64,000 nt of DNA from an uncultured Bryobacterales bacterium (GTDB taxonomy: Bacteria > Acidobacteriota > Terriglobia > Bryobacterales > UBA6623), in assembly GCA_951813605.1 (NCBI GenBank), contig OX638379.1, positions 878,471 through 942,470 of the forward strand. The letters are read 5' to 3'. The translations under genes were made by a program, and so were the position numbers. Shown here in pieces: positions 17,616 to 30,749 of this stretch; position 1 is the first letter of the stretch; the number at the start of each line of letters is the position of its first letter. Under the pieces are notes generated by a model. The model was not told where the DNA came from and ran no database searches. It worked only from the letters and a program-made list of their open reading frames with translations.

Positions 17616-18761
17616 CTAGCCTCGCTTCAAACCCTCGACCGAGAATGATGCTGGGCGCCACGTCGCCACCCGCATCTCGTAATGAAAATCATCGGACACT
17701 TGGGTGTAGTAGGCCGTGACAGCCGTGCCGTCCGGACGCTGCACGGTGCTCGGGTATCCGCAGTCCGGGCGCGGGCAGTTAGCGATCCGGATCGGGGGGC
17801 TCCAAGTCGAGCCCTCGTCATCGCTCAACCGAACGTCCACGCCGAAGTTGTTCCAGCACCGGTTGCCGTGGCTGAGTAGAATCCGTCCGTCGGCCAGCCT
17901 AGTCAAGTGCCCTGTGACCTGCCTAGGCAACGTGAGCGCCATCTTGTGCATCCATGTCCGGCCGTCATCGATTGAAGCGAACAACTCAAGATGCACGTCA
18001 CGCTTTTCACGGAACTCCCGGCAAGCCGCGAGCCAGCGACCTTCGCCGAGATGCAGAATGTCGGTTTCGTTGCCCCCAGCGTGCAGTGTGGCCTCCTCGC
18101 CCCAGGTCCTTCCGTCGTCACGGCTGCGCAGCAAGTAGCAGAATCGCGAATTGTCCTTCCGCAGGTAGGCTGCCACGCAAAGGGATCCGTCGCCGGCGGC
18201 TCGGATGTTACCGAAGGGAATCAGTTCGTTGCCGCTCCCGATCCCGCTTGCCGGAGGGGCGGGGAATTCGGGGTTCGCAGACCATGTCTTGCCTCCGTCC
18301 GACGAACGGCATACCCAACACCTAAGGGGGTGCCTGTGGGGCGAGACCGGTTCCCCTCGCCGTCCCCTGTCGGCCCATCCGCTGCACAGCACGACCACGT
18401 CGCCGTTGGCCGCGATGCCATCTGCGCAGTTCATGCGGTTGGTTCCCGGCTCATGTTGCGCGGCGCGGCCTCGGAACCGCCAAGTCCTGCCCCCGTCCTC
18501 GCTAGCCCAGCAATCGAGGTCTCCTTCCCAAAGGCCGTGGCAGGGCTGGTTGAAGATCAGGGCAAGAATCGTGCCGTCTTCGAGGATCTGAAGGTTCGGC
18601 CACGCGCATACCCCTTGGATAGCCGTGCCATTCGCTATGCCTTCGACATTTGCGGGCCTGTTAGCTGCCGCTAGTGCGGCGCTTGGCGCGACGAGTCCCG
18701 GCAGCAGGGCGGCCGATCCCAAATTCAGGCCTTTGAGCACTTCCCTGCGACGGATTTCCAT
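17616..18761 (-). CDS. Tat-exported sialidase/BNR-repeat six-bladed propeller
   Basis: 381 residues from ATG 18761 (MEIRRREVLKGLNLGSAALL); eight upstream codons are also open. The twin-arginine signal RRREVLKG plus a hydrophobic stretch and ALAAA cleavage region indicates export. Five Asp boxes mark a sialidase propeller: SEDGGRTW, SSDGGKTW, SRDDGRTW, SIDDGRTW and SDDEGSTW. These are exo-sialidase-like proteins; in environmental Acidobacteriota and Planctomycetota many are uncharacterised glycan hydrolases rather than true sialidases. The gene is divergent from the PSD1/DUF1553 gene, with only 61 bp between the start codons, so they likely share a control region. Confidence 0.88.
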   Translation of the reverse strand: MEIRRREVLKGLNLGSAALLPGLVAPSAALAAANRPANVEGIANGTAIQGVCAWPNLQILEDGTILALIFNQPCHGLWEGDLDCWASEDGGRTWRFRGRAAQHEPGTNRMNCADGIAANGDVVVLCSGWADRGRRGEPVSPHRHPLRCWVCRSSDGGKTWSANPEFPAPPASGIGSGNELIPFGNIRAAGDGSLCVAAYLRKDNSRFCYLLRSRDDGRTWGEEATLHAGGNETDILHLGEGRWLAACREFREKRDVHLELFASIDDGRTWMHKMALTLPRQVTGHLTRLADGRILLSHGNRCWNNFGVDVRLSDDEGSTWSPPIRIANCPRPDCGYPSTVQRPDGTAVTAYYTQVSDDFHYEMRVATWRPASFSVEGLKRG

Positions 18762-18822
18762 GGGAATACGGTACTCCCGCCTCACCGGAGTTGGGCATAA
18801 TGTTTACGGGAATCATTATCAG

Positions 18823-21932
<3,110 letters not shown>

Positions 21933-21936
<4 letters not shown>

Positions 21937-23360
21937 CTTGCAGCAATCTAAAACGGATCCTCTCCCGACGGGACATGCTGGTCCGGTCCGGCTATGGCCT
22001 CGGGGCAATCGGCCTGCACGCTCTCGGGGCTTCCGAGTCTCCGTCCAAGCCGGCCTTCCTCAGTTTCTCGCCCAAGGCGAAGCGGGTGATCTTCCTCTTC
22101 CAGTCCGGCGGCCCGTCCCATCTGGACCTGTTCGACCCCAAGCCTCTGTTGAAAGAGCAGTTCGGCGAGGACATCCCCGAGTCGGTCTTCCGCGGCCAGC
22201 GCGTGACCGGCATGGTCGCGCATCAAGCGCGCTTCCAAGTGATGCCGAGCAAGTACTCGTTCGAGCGGCACGGAGAAAGCGGTATTGCGCTGAGTGAACT
22301 CCTGCCGCATACGGCGGGCATCGTCGACGAAATCTCGTTGATCCGCTCCGTGCATACCGAAGCGATCAATCACGATCCGGCGATCACCTTCTTCCAGACC
22401 GGCAGCCAGTTGCCCGGACGCCCTAGCTTGGGCGCTTGGATCGACTACGGCCTCGGCAGCTCCAACCAGAACCTCCCTGCGTTCGTCGTGCTGCACTCGG
22501 TCGCTAGCGAGGGGACGGCAGGCCAGGGCTTGCTGGCGCGCCTGTGGGGGGCGGGATTCCTGCCGAGCCGGCACCAAGGGGTGCAATTCCGGTCCAACGG
22601 CGATCCTGTCCTGTACCTGACCGACCCTCCGGGCATGAACAGGGAACGGCGTCGCACGATGCTTGACGGAGCCGCTGCCCTCAACAAGCTGCACTACCAG
22701 CGTGTGGGCGACCCGGAAATCGAGACTCGCATCGAGCAGTACGAGATGGCCTACCGCATGCAGGCCAGCGTTCCAGACCTGATGAACGTGTCGGCGGAGC
22801 CTGAATCGATCTACGATCTCTACGGCCCGGACTCCAAGAAGCCCGGGACTTTCGCTGCCAACTGCCTGCTGGCGCGTCGGCTCGCCGAGCGCGACGTGCG
22901 TTTCATTCAGCTCTACCACCGCGGATGGGACCATCACGGCGAGCTGCCCAAGCGCCTGCCCGTTTCAGCCCGGGACACCGATCAACCTTCCGCCGCCTTG
23001 GTCAAGGACCTCAAGCAGCGCGGCCTGCTCGACGACACGCTGGTCGTTTGGGCCGGCGAATTCGGACGCACGCCCTACGCCCAGGGGGACCCGAAGCCCG
23101 ACAATTACGGGCGGGATCACCACGGGCGGTGCTTCTCGATCTGGATGGCCGGCGCTGGGATTCAGCCCGGTCACCTGCACGGGGCGACGGATGACTACGG
23201 TTTCAACATTGCGGAAGACGCCGTGCCGATCCATGACGTGCAGGCGACGATACTGCACCTGCTCGGCATAGACCACGAAAAGCTGGTGTACCGGTTCCAG
23301 GGCCGCCGTTTCCGCTTGACGGATACGGAAGGCCACGTGATCCGCAACGTACTTGCCTGA
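21933..23360 (+). CDS. DUF1501 family Tat-exported protein (sulfatase-like fold)
   Basis: 475 residues. The start ATG overlaps the upstream TGA (ATGA), so it is translationally coupled to the PSD1/DUF1553 gene. A twin-arginine signal is visible at the N-terminus (LSRRDMLVRSGYGLGAIGLH). DUF1501 hallmarks are AKRVIFLFQSGGPSHLDLFD, DPAITFFQTGSQLPGRPSLG, YHRGWDHHGELPKR, LVVWAGEFGRTPYAQG and GRDHHGRCFSIWMAGAGI. The fold is related to alkaline phosphatase/sulfatases (the GEFGRTP and DHH blocks give metal ligands), but no substrate is known. The pair with DUF1553 is a conserved module. Confidence 0.93.
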
Positions 23361-23461
23361 GCGCAGGGCAAGGCAGCGCTTCCAGGAGTGTGACTGCGCC
23401 CCGAACACAAGGGGTTCGTCGCGGCTCTGTTGCAGTTCGATTTGTGGGATTCATCTCGGAA

Positions 23462-24349
23462 ATGCCCCGGGGAGTTCGCCTTCTCGCCTTACAGCTAGCT
23501 GCACTCGTTTCTTGCGCGATACAACTGCAGGCCGACGGGCCATACCGGTCCGAAGGCTTCCTCGAGATTCCTGAGAGCGTCCAGCTCGACGCTGTATCCG
23601 CGGTGGCAATCGGACCGTCCGGGCAGATCTACGTTCTGCACCGCGGCGAGCCACCCCTGCTGGCCTATGATTCGGGCGGAAGGTACAGCCACGGATGGGG
23701 ACAGGGTCTGTTCGGAGTGGCCCATGGCCTGCGAGTGGATGCAGAAGGAATCATCTGGGCCACCGATAACAAGCTCCACGTGGTTTGGAAGTTCTCGCCC
23801 GACGGACAGGCATTAGCTGCATTTGGCGAACAAGGCGTGGCAGGCGACAACGCAACTCATTTCCGCTCCCCCGACTATCTCGTTTTCTCCTCCAACGGCG
23901 AGGCCTATGTCGCGGACGCCGGGAATGGCCGGATCGTACGGCTTTCGCCAGACGGCAAGTTCTCGGCACAGTGGGGACGCAAGGGCAAGTCGGACGGGGA
24001 GTTCGCAGCGGCTCACGGAATCGGCATCGATTCGCAGGACCGGATCTATGTTGCGGACCGGGGAAACCATCGCGTGCAGGTCTTTTCGCGTGACGGAGAC
24101 TTCCTCGCGGCTTGGAAGGGTTTCGGCAATCCGGTCGGCGTGCTGGTGGTCGGAAACGAGTTGATTGTCACGGACGGCGACGCCCACACGATCAGCCACC
24201 TTGGTCTGAGCGATGGCAAGTTGACCGCCCAATGGGGAACCCCGGAGACGTTGCGGCTCCCTCATCTGATGGACCGGGACGCGAACGGCAAGTTGTACGT
24301 CACCGAGGTCGAAGGAAAGCCCGTGCAAGTCTTCGGACGCCCGGACTGA
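23462..24349 (+). CDS. Exported NHL-repeat beta-propeller protein (amidating-lyase-like)
   Basis: 295 residues from ATG 23462 (MPRGVRLLALQLAALVSCAI, a signal peptide); an upstream GTG/ATG extension adds 24 residues with no signal-like character. The mature part is a six-bladed NHL propeller: DAVSAVAIGPSGQIYVLHRG, GVAHGLRVDAEGIIWATDN, RSPDYLVFSSNGEAYVADAG, AAHGIGIDSQDRIYVADRGN and LPHLMDRDANGKLYVTEVEG. It resembles the lyase domain of peptidyl-glycine alpha-amidating enzymes, but the catalytic activity is unproven. It follows the DUF1501 gene by 101 bp and is a paralogue of the protein at 25024-25944. Confidence 0.85.
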   Translation: MPRGVRLLALQLAALVSCAIQLQADGPYRSEGFLEIPESVQLDAVSAVAIGPSGQIYVLHRGEPPLLAYDSGGRYSHGWGQGLFGVAHGLRVDAEGIIWATDNKLHVVWKFSPDGQALAAFGEQGVAGDNATHFRSPDYLVFSSNGEAYVADAGNGRIVRLSPDGKFSAQWGRKGKSDGEFAAAHGIGIDSQDRIYVADRGNHRVQVFSRDGDFLAAWKGFGNPVGVLVVGNELIVTDGDAHTISHLGLSDGKLTAQWGTPETLRLPHLMDRDANGKLYVTEVEGKPVQVFGRPD

Positions 24350-25023
24350 CACCGGGCGAAACGCGGCCTAACACCGGTGACAGGCTTCCGGTCGGCAACT
24401 GCTCGGGGTGAATGAATCCCACCCGTAAGCGGGACCCGCCTGTACGCTATGAACGAGTAGGCGAGCATCACGCGTCTCGTCCGAAAGTGGACTGCCGCTG
24501 ATCGCCGCCGAGAGTGCAACTCCGGGCACTACGGCCCCAAGGCCATTACCAGGCCATTGGGCCGGTCCGTCCAAATTGGGTACTTCCGACCTGTGCTTCC
24601 CGGAAGTGCTTGCTGCTGGTCTTGTCTTTTACTAGTCTTGATTGTTGACTGGCAGGTGTGGGAGAGCCTAATGGGCGAGTCCGGCAGGCAGGTGTTCGCC
24701 CTTGTCTGCGGCCTGCTACTGATCCTCGGTATCTAAACAACGAGGGGTCGTTCCCAGCTCGGTATAGATCCTCAGCGACGAATGCCATTCCTGCTTGTGA
24801 TCGACCTACGAACGGCAGGTGCGAACGAATTCAATCGAGTCGCCAGTTTCCTGGCGCGACTTAACACGCTGTTACCCTCTTAGCGTGTGCGAGCGGCTGG
24901 CCGAAGATTGCGTTTCAAGTTGCAGCCCGGTTCAAAGCTCGGCAAGTCGAGGCGCTATGACCGCTTGCGCGAGTTCCGGACGGGCGGGGAACCTGTCACT
25001 CAAGCTGGGGAAGGAGTAATACA
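24350..25023. other. 674-bp intergenic region, nothing recognised
   Basis: Short open frames only. The last 20 bases carry the GGAAGGAG ribosome site of the next gene. Confidence 0.4.
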
Positions 25024-25944
25024 ATGCCACGCTCACCAGTTTCGAATTTGCTCTTGATTCTGATGGGAGTTCTGACGGTGGGGATGTCAGCTCCGGCGGA
25101 GCCTGACTTTCCCTCCATGCAATACGACGTTGATCCGGAATGGCCGGCGCTGCCTCCCGGATGGAACTTTGGAGAGGTGGCGGGCGTAGCAGCCGATGGC
25201 CGGGGACACGTTTTCGTGTTTCACAGAGGCGAGCATCCGATCATGGAGTTCGCTCCGGACGGACGCATGGCGCGTTCGTGGGGAGAGGGATTGTTCATCC
25301 GTCCGCACGCAATTCGTGTCGATCCAGAAGGCAATATCTGGACGGTCGACAATGACACTCATCAAGTCCTGAAGATGGATTCGAGCGGCCGAGTCCGGAT
25401 GGTCATCGGCCGGCGGGGACAGAGCGGCGAGACCGAAGAGAATTTCAACCGCCCCACCGACGTTGCCTTCGCTCCCAACGGGGACATCTACGTCAGCGAC
25501 GGGTACGGCAACTCGCGCGTGGTGAGATTCTCGAAGGACGGCCGTTATATCACGGCATGGGGGAAGAAGGGCGATGGCGAGGGCGAGTTCAATCTGCCCC
25601 ACACGGTAGCTGTCGACCGACAGGGCCGAGTCTACGTCGGCGACCGGGAGAATTACAGGGTGCAAATCTTCGATCCGGACGGGAAGTTCCTGGCGCAATG
25701 GCGTCACGTCGGGTCGCCGTGGGGTCTCGACATGAGGCCCGACGGTACTTTATTCATCGCCGACGGCCACAACGACCGGATCTTGAAAGTGACGCTGGAA
25801 GGCAAGGTGCTCGGCGCTTTCGGCAAGAATGGACGCATGCCCGGTGAGCTGAGCTTCGTCCACCATCTCGGGCTCGACCCCGCGGGGAACATCTTTGCGA
25901 GCGAGATTAAGAACCAGCGAGTGCAGAAGTTCAGTCCCCGCTAA
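25024..25944 (+). CDS. Exported NHL-repeat protein, peptidyl-alpha-hydroxyglycine alpha-amidating lyase-like
   Basis: 306 residues. ATG 25024 has a strong ribosome site (GGAAGGAG). A signal peptide (SNLLLILMGVLTVGMSAPAE) leads to an NHL propeller: GEVAGVAADGRGHVFVFHRG, RPHAIRVDPEGNIWTVDND, NRPTDVAFAPNGDIYVSDGY, LPHTVAVDRQGRVYVGDREN, GSPWGLDMRPDGTLFIADGH and VHHLGLDPAGNIFASEIKNQ. FHRGEHP and VDNDTHQV resemble the zinc/calcium-binding blades of the amidating lyase, which splits peptidyl-hydroxyglycine into an amidated peptide and glyoxylate; in bacteria the family is broad and mostly untested. It shares order and spacing of repeats with 23462-24349, so the two probably arose by duplication. Confidence 0.87.
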   Translation: MPRSPVSNLLLILMGVLTVGMSAPAEPDFPSMQYDVDPEWPALPPGWNFGEVAGVAADGRGHVFVFHRGEHPIMEFAPDGRMARSWGEGLFIRPHAIRVDPEGNIWTVDNDTHQVLKMDSSGRVRMVIGRRGQSGETEENFNRPTDVAFAPNGDIYVSDGYGNSRVVRFSKDGRYITAWGKKGDGEGEFNLPHTVAVDRQGRVYVGDRENYRVQIFDPDGKFLAQWRHVGSPWGLDMRPDGTLFIADGHNDRILKVTLEGKVLGAFGKNGRMPGELSFVHHLGLDPAGNIFASEIKNQRVQKFSPR

Positions 25945-26404
25945 GGGATCCGACTTGGGCGGCAAGATGCCGCGATTCCGACTTCAAGCGCAATTCGGCA
26001 TCAACATCCTTGGCTCCTTTGCGTCCTTCCTAGCGGCGTTTCTTGGATCACGGTTGCAATTGCCGCCCGCCGCCCATTGCCGAAAGCTGCATCGCAACAT
26101 GCAGTCCTCGAACGTATTGGACCCGCAAGTGTTGTCTGGGCCGAATCGGCCTAGGAAGGTGGGGCGTTCATCGCTAAATGGCCAACCAGATGCCCGGCCT
26201 GCGCGCCTGATTGGCCTTGTGCATTGCTAGAATGACGCCCGAAGAGAGGAATCGGCGATCGGGCGGAGCGAGCCCGCACTGTAGTTCCGTTGCTCGGCCG
26301 CATGACCTCTCGTCGTACGGCCGTCTATTGGGAGCCGGGACTCACCGCCACCCGGGTCTTGCGGATTCCGCCTCTGACTTTGCCGCCTGATTGGAGAACG
26401 TAGG
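25945..26404. other. 460-bp intergenic region, nothing recognised
   Basis: No coding sequence supported. Codons upstream of GTG 26405 on the plus strand lack coding character. Confidence 0.4.
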
Positions 26405-27721
26405 GTGACTGACTCGACACACGCCCTTACCCGACGCGATTTGCTCGCAGGAGTCGCCATGTTCTCCGCCGCCTGCACCGGACGCACTGCCAAAGAGCCG
26501 GAGTACGACGTATTGCTCCAGGGGGGTCACGTCATTGACCCGAAGAATGGCTTGAGCGCCGTTCGTGACGTGGCCATTCTCGATGGCAAGGTGGCGGCCA
26601 TTGCCGAAGACATTGATAGCGGCAAAGGATTCAAGGTGGTCAACTGCAAGGGGCTTTACGTCACGCCCGGATTGTTGGATTTGCATGTCCATGTCTTCGC
26701 TGGAACGAACGAACCGAGATCGTATGCAGGGGACAACAGCCTTTACCCGGACGGCTACACATTCCGCTCGGGCATCACAACGATCCTTGACGCGGGGTGC
26801 GCAGGCTGGAGGAATTTCGACGTTTTCCGCGATACGGTTATCAGCCGCTCCCGGACTCGAGTGCTGGCCCTGGCCAACATCGTCGGGCATGGAATGCGGG
26901 GCGGGCAATTCGAGCAGGACTTAAGCGACATGCGCTCGGGTCCGACCGCCGAGCTGGCTGAGCGGCACGCAGACGTCATTGTCGGAGTGAAGACCGCGCA
27001 CTATGCGGGCCCCGAGTGGCAGCCGGTCGAAGAGGCCGTCCGCGCCGGGGAAGCGGCAGGCATCCCGGTGATGGTCGACTTCGGATCCAATCTTCCCGAG
27101 CGCCCCATTGAGACTCTTCTGACCGAGAAGCTGCGGCCCGGCGATATCTACACGCACTGCTTTTCGGGCAACAGGCGAGAGCTGCTGCCAGACGGAACTC
27201 CCAATCCCGCGCTGTTCGCCGGTCGCGAGCGCGGAATCTACTTCGATGTGGGACACGGGGGCGGAAGCTTCAAGTGGAGCGTCGCGTTCAAGTGCCTAGA
27301 GGCCGGATTCCCGCCGGACTCGATTTCGACTGACCTTCATATCGGGTCAATGAATGCCGGAATGCAAGACCTGCTGACCACGATGAGCAAGTTCTTGGCA
27401 CTCGGGGAGTCGGTGGACGAGGTGATCGCCCAGTCGACCTGGAATCCTGCCCGACAAATTCAGCGCGAGGCGCTCGGCCACCTGTCGGTCGGCGCGATTG
27501 CGGACGTGTCGGTGTTGCGTCTCGACACCGGCCAGTTCGGGTTTGTCGACAGCTTCGGTGCACGCCAAGACGGGACGCAGAGACTGGCATGCGAGATGAC
27601 GTTCAAAGACGGTCGGCTGGCGTGGGACTTGAATGGTCGGACACGCGGAGACTGGCAGGACTTGCCGCTCGACTATGGCAGGCAAGGCGAATCCCGATGG
27701 GACGGGATCCTAAACCGTTGA
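26405..27721 (+). CDS. Exported amidohydrolase/deacetylase (dihydroorotase-like superfamily)
   Basis: 438 residues from GTG 26405. The N-terminus has a Tat motif followed by a lipobox (RRDLLAGVAMFSAAC), so a Tat-exported lipoprotein is likely. The amidohydrolase fold is clear: urease-type N-terminal strand DVLLQGGHVIDPKNGLS, metal His pair in DLHVHVFAG (H94, H96), candidate carboxylated Lys in GVKTAHYAG (K196), DIYTHCFSGN (H251), DVGHGGGS (H284) and STDLHIG (D310). It resembles the EF0837/AHD deacetylase group, which in other bacteria is encoded next to SelA-like PLP enzymes related to D-glucosaminate-6-phosphate ammonia-lyase. Here a SelA-like gene follows 183 bp later, supporting a shared pathway for N-acyl amino compounds. 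Confidence 0.88.
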   Translation: MTDSTHALTRRDLLAGVAMFSAACTGRTAKEPEYDVLLQGGHVIDPKNGLSAVRDVAILDGKVAAIAEDIDSGKGFKVVNCKGLYVTPGLLDLHVHVFAGTNEPRSYAGDNSLYPDGYTFRSGITTILDAGCAGWRNFDVFRDTVISRSRTRVLALANIVGHGMRGGQFEQDLSDMRSGPTAELAERHADVIVGVKTAHYAGPEWQPVEEAVRAGEAAGIPVMVDFGSNLPERPIETLLTEKLRPGDIYTHCFSGNRRELLPDGTPNPALFAGRERGIYFDVGHGGGSFKWSVAFKCLEAGFPPDSISTDLHIGSMNAGMQDLLTTMSKFLALGESVDEVIAQSTWNPARQIQREALGHLSVGAIADVSVLRLDTGQFGFVDSFGARQDGTQRLACEMTFKDGRLAWDLNGRTRGDWQDLPLDYGRQGESRWDGILNR

Positions 27722-27903
27722 CTCTTCCGGCGGCCGAGGTTGAATCAGCGGACCGGCAGGCAGCATAGAGGAGGTTTGCCACGATGCCACGAATGGGAGG
27801 GCATCGCGCTCGGCCGTTCCAACCCTGCCGGTTGGGATTGCCTGGAATCTGCATGTTGCGAAGCGGCCCTTTGCCCGGTCGCGGTGACTAGGGGGAGAAA
27901 TTC

Positions 27904-29106
27904 ATGTCGGGTTCGATAAGTCGGCGGGGTCTTTTGCGGCGTAGCGCTGCGACGGCAACCGCGCTCGGAACTGCGTCGTGCGCAGGCGATAGAGCCCCTG
28001 CAACGGCTGGCAATCCCGAACAGGTGTACTTGCGCCTAGGGATCAAGCCTGTCATCAACGGCATTGGTACTGTCACTAACCTCGGCGGCTCGATCATGCC
28101 TCGCGAGGTTGTCGAGGCAATGGTCGCAGCTTCCAAGAGATTTGTGCCGTTTCGCGCGCTGCAAGAAAAAGCCGGCGACCACATCGCCAAATTGATTGGA
28201 GTGCCGGCGGCGATGATCTCCTGCGGGGCGGCATCGGCGATCACCTGTGGCACAGCCGCCGCCGTGACTGCCGGCGACAGCGAGAAGCTACGAGCGCTGC
28301 CCGACACTTCCGGGATGAAGAGCGAGATCATCCAGCAGCGAGCCCACCGCAGCGGCTACGAGGCACAGATGTGGCTCGTAGGAGCCAAGATCGTCTGGGT
28401 CGACACCCGCGACGAACTTGACAAGGCCATAAACAAGAACACCGCCATGATGTTCTTCTTGAACAAGGCCGACCCGTTGGGCGAAATCGATCGAACGGAG
28501 TGGATCGAGGTTGCCCGGGCGAACGGCGTGCCGCCCATGAACGACGCAGCCGCCGACATCCCCCCGCCTGAGAGGCTGCGCACCTATGTTGAGGAGGGCT
28601 TCGACATGGTGATTTTCTCCGGGGGCAAGGGCATGCTCGGACCGCAGGGTTCCGGCCTGTTGCTCGGCCGACCGGACTTGATCGAAGCGGCCCGCAAGGC
28701 AATCAGCCCTTTCGGTGGCATCGGACGAGGGATGAAGGTCGGAAAAGAGGAGATCATCGGCTTGGTGGCAGCTGTCGAGCGCTACCTGAAGGTCGACCAC
28801 CAGGCCGAGAGGCGCCATCTGGATGATCGCGCCGAGCGAGTCATGGGAGTGCTCGGGCAAGTAGCGGGCCTATCGTGCGAGAAGCACGTGCCGGAAATCG
28901 CCAACCACGTCCCCCACGTCGCGGTGGCTTGGACCGAGAGCGCACTTGGGATCACCTCGCATGAAGCTGTTTCGAAGCTGCTGGCGGGTGACCCACCGGT
29001 GGCAGTCTCCCGAACTGGCGAGGGCCAGCTGCGCATCTCCATGTGGATGCTGGAGCCGGGCCAGGATTCCATCCTGGCCGAACACATCAAGGCTCTGTTT
29101 GCTTGA
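27904..29106 (+). CDS. SelA-like PLP-dependent enzyme 1, Tat/lipoprotein signal
   Basis: 400 residues; ATG 27904 has AGGGGGAG upstream. Fold-type I PLP enzyme of the SelA/DgaE-like group (annotated variously as selenium transferase or aminotransferase class V). Core motifs are YLRLGIKPVINGIGTVT, ISCGAASAITCGTAAAV, the PLP aspartate in MNDAAAD (D214) and the Schiff-base lysine K242 in FSGGKGMLGPQGSG. The N-terminus ISRRGLLRRSAATATALGTA is a Tat signal, followed by an SCAG lipobox, so the folded enzyme with its cofactor is probably exported. By family it may be an ammonia-lyase or racemase on amino sugars or amino acids. The neighbouring amidohydrolase suggests sequential deacylation and deamination. 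Confidence 0.88.
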   Translation: MSGSISRRGLLRRSAATATALGTASCAGDRAPATAGNPEQVYLRLGIKPVINGIGTVTNLGGSIMPREVVEAMVAASKRFVPFRALQEKAGDHIAKLIGVPAAMISCGAASAITCGTAAAVTAGDSEKLRALPDTSGMKSEIIQQRAHRSGYEAQMWLVGAKIVWVDTRDELDKAINKNTAMMFFLNKADPLGEIDRTEWIEVARANGVPPMNDAAADIPPPERLRTYVEEGFDMVIFSGGKGMLGPQGSGLLLGRPDLIEAARKAISPFGGIGRGMKVGKEEIIGLVAAVERYLKVDHQAERRHLDDRAERVMGVLGQVAGLSCEKHVPEIANHVPHVAVAWTESALGITSHEAVSKLLAGDPPVAVSRTGEGQLRISMWMLEPGQDSILAEHIKALFA

Positions 29107-29537
29107 CATCAAACGAGGTGCAGCATTCGTCGCGGGACTGGTGACGGCTCGGATTCTCGATGTCTGCGCCTGTGAGGGCAGCTATGCAGCTGATGAGGAG
29201 CGCGGCGCGCGAAACTCTTCCTGGACCGGCGACATCGCGGTTCCACTCGGATGTCGAATCAATTGGCGTGGACAACCCTCCGGGGAACTGGAACCGCAGG
29301 CCCGCGCAAATGAACCATATGTTTCCTAGCCATAGCAGGACCGCGCGCGACAGATCCTCGAGCCCGACCCGACGGCGGCTTAGGAACATTTCTACTAGAT
29401 TGGCGACATGAGACCGGTAACCCAGCTAGGCTTGGCCGCATGCGATGGTCCCGCTAGCATTGCCAATTCGCATTGGCGTCTGCATCTGCCGCTTGGCCAA
29501 GTGACACTGCCTTGGCCCGGTCGCAGAGGATTCGCTG
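29107..29537. other. Intergenic region between convergent genes, nothing recognised
   Basis: 431 bp between two converging SelA-like genes. No terminator hairpin with a T-run was seen. Confidence 0.4.
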
Positions 29538-30749
29538 TCACGCCTGCAAGATCTCTCTCATGCGCTTGGCGGCGATCTTCGTGTCGCCTGGCTCGTTCAT
29601 GAACACGGTGAATTGCACGCTGCCTTCGCGCGGTCGGCCTACGGCGATGCGTGGCTCACCCTCCATCAGTTGCTGCTCCACTTCGCGCGCCGTTACTCCC
29701 ATCCTTCCCTCGTCCCAAATGGCTGTCACTCTATGCACGCGCCGCATGCGTTCGAAAGGCGGGCGTTCCGTCCGAACCCCGGGGATTCCCCTTAGCTCGC
29801 GCATCAACGCCCGCGCCTGACGTTCGCTATTCTTGTCTTCTCGACTGAAGTCGAGCGCGGCATACTTCTCGCAAGCGAGCCAGAGCGCGACCATCTCCTC
29901 GCGCCCCACCTTCATCGGCCTTCCGTTCGAGTCGGAGTGCGGGTTGGAATTCAACCAAGCCGCGCGGATCAGGTCCTTCCGTCCGGCGAGGATGCCCGAG
30001 CACTGCGGACCGCGCATGTGCTTCCCGCCGGAAATGGCCATCAGGTCGACGCCCGATCTTGCAAGCTTCGGAATGTTGTCCCACGGAGGCAGGATATTTG
30101 CGCAGTCTGCCAAGACCGGCACCCCGGCGGCCTTGAGAACCCTCAGGGCATCTCGCAGGGAGATCCAGTCGTCTCCCCAATTGCGGTCGTCCGTGTTGCC
30201 GGGCAGGAAGTACATCATCGCGGTACTTGGATTGACCGCCCGCTCGAGTTGTCCCAGCGTTTCGATTTCGACGATCTTGACGCCGGCCCCTCGCACGGCG
30301 TGATCGTAAGAGATGCGGTGGAGCTTCTGGATAATGACCTCGTCCTTCATTCCCGTCAACTCCGGCAAGCGCTTGATTTTCCTGGCATCGTCGCCCGCGA
30401 TGCAGGCGTAGGTTCCGATCGCGATAGATCCCGCCGCCCCGGTCGACACCATGGCCGCGTCCGTGCCAGACAACTTGGCCAACCGATTGCCGATGGCATC
30501 TTGGAGTTCCTCAAGGACTACGTAATCCCGGGCTGCCTCTGCCTGTGCCTCGAACAGCTCCGGCCACTGCTTCGAGGCGCCAATTGTGGTGTGGGTTCCC
30601 CGCAAGTTGATTACCGGCTTGATGCCAAGCCGCTTGTAGACACTTGGCTCGGCTGTGGCCATGGCCGACCTTGGCAGGAAGTTTGCCAGGGTTCCGAGTC
30701 CGACTCCTTGCAGCCATCGACGGCGGGAATTGCTCTTTAGGATTCTCAC
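29538..30749 (-). CDS. SelA-like PLP-dependent enzyme 2, Tat signal
   Basis: 403 residues from GTG 30749. A TATAAT sequence sits eight bases ahead of the start and there is no clear ribosome site, so the message may be leaderless. The Tat signal RRRWLQGVGLGTLANFLPRS precedes a SelA-like core: YKRLGIKPVINLRGTHTTIG, GAAGSIAIGTYACIAGD, VLADCANILPP (D215) and Schiff-base K243 in ISGGKHMRGPQCSG. It is paralogous to the enzymes at 27904 and 33907 (each with the S-G-G-K-x-x-x-G-P-Q block). The substrate is unknown. The gene faces the first paralogue tail to tail. Confidence 0.88.
   Translation of the reverse strand: MRILKSNSRRRWLQGVGLGTLANFLPRSAMATAEPSVYKRLGIKPVINLRGTHTTIGASKQWPELFEAQAEAARDYVVLEELQDAIGNRLAKLSGTDAAMVSTGAAGSIAIGTYACIAGDDARKIKRLPELTGMKDEVIIQKLHRISYDHAVRGAGVKIVEIETLGQLERAVNPSTAMMYFLPGNTDDRNWGDDWISLRDALRVLKAAGVPVLADCANILPPWDNIPKLARSGVDLMAISGGKHMRGPQCSGILAGRKDLIRAAWLNSNPHSDSNGRPMKVGREEMVALWLACEKYAALDFSREDKNSERQARALMRELRGIPGVRTERPPFERMRRVHRVTAIWDEGRMGVTAREVEQQLMEGEPRIAVGRPREGSVQFTVFMNEPGDTKIAAKRMREILQA

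Noticed and set aside
21948..22937. 329-codon minus frame
   Set aside because: Antisense of the DUF1501 gene; no signal or domain.
29937..30740. 267-codon plus frame
   Set aside because: Antisense of SelA-like gene 2, which carries complete PLP motifs.
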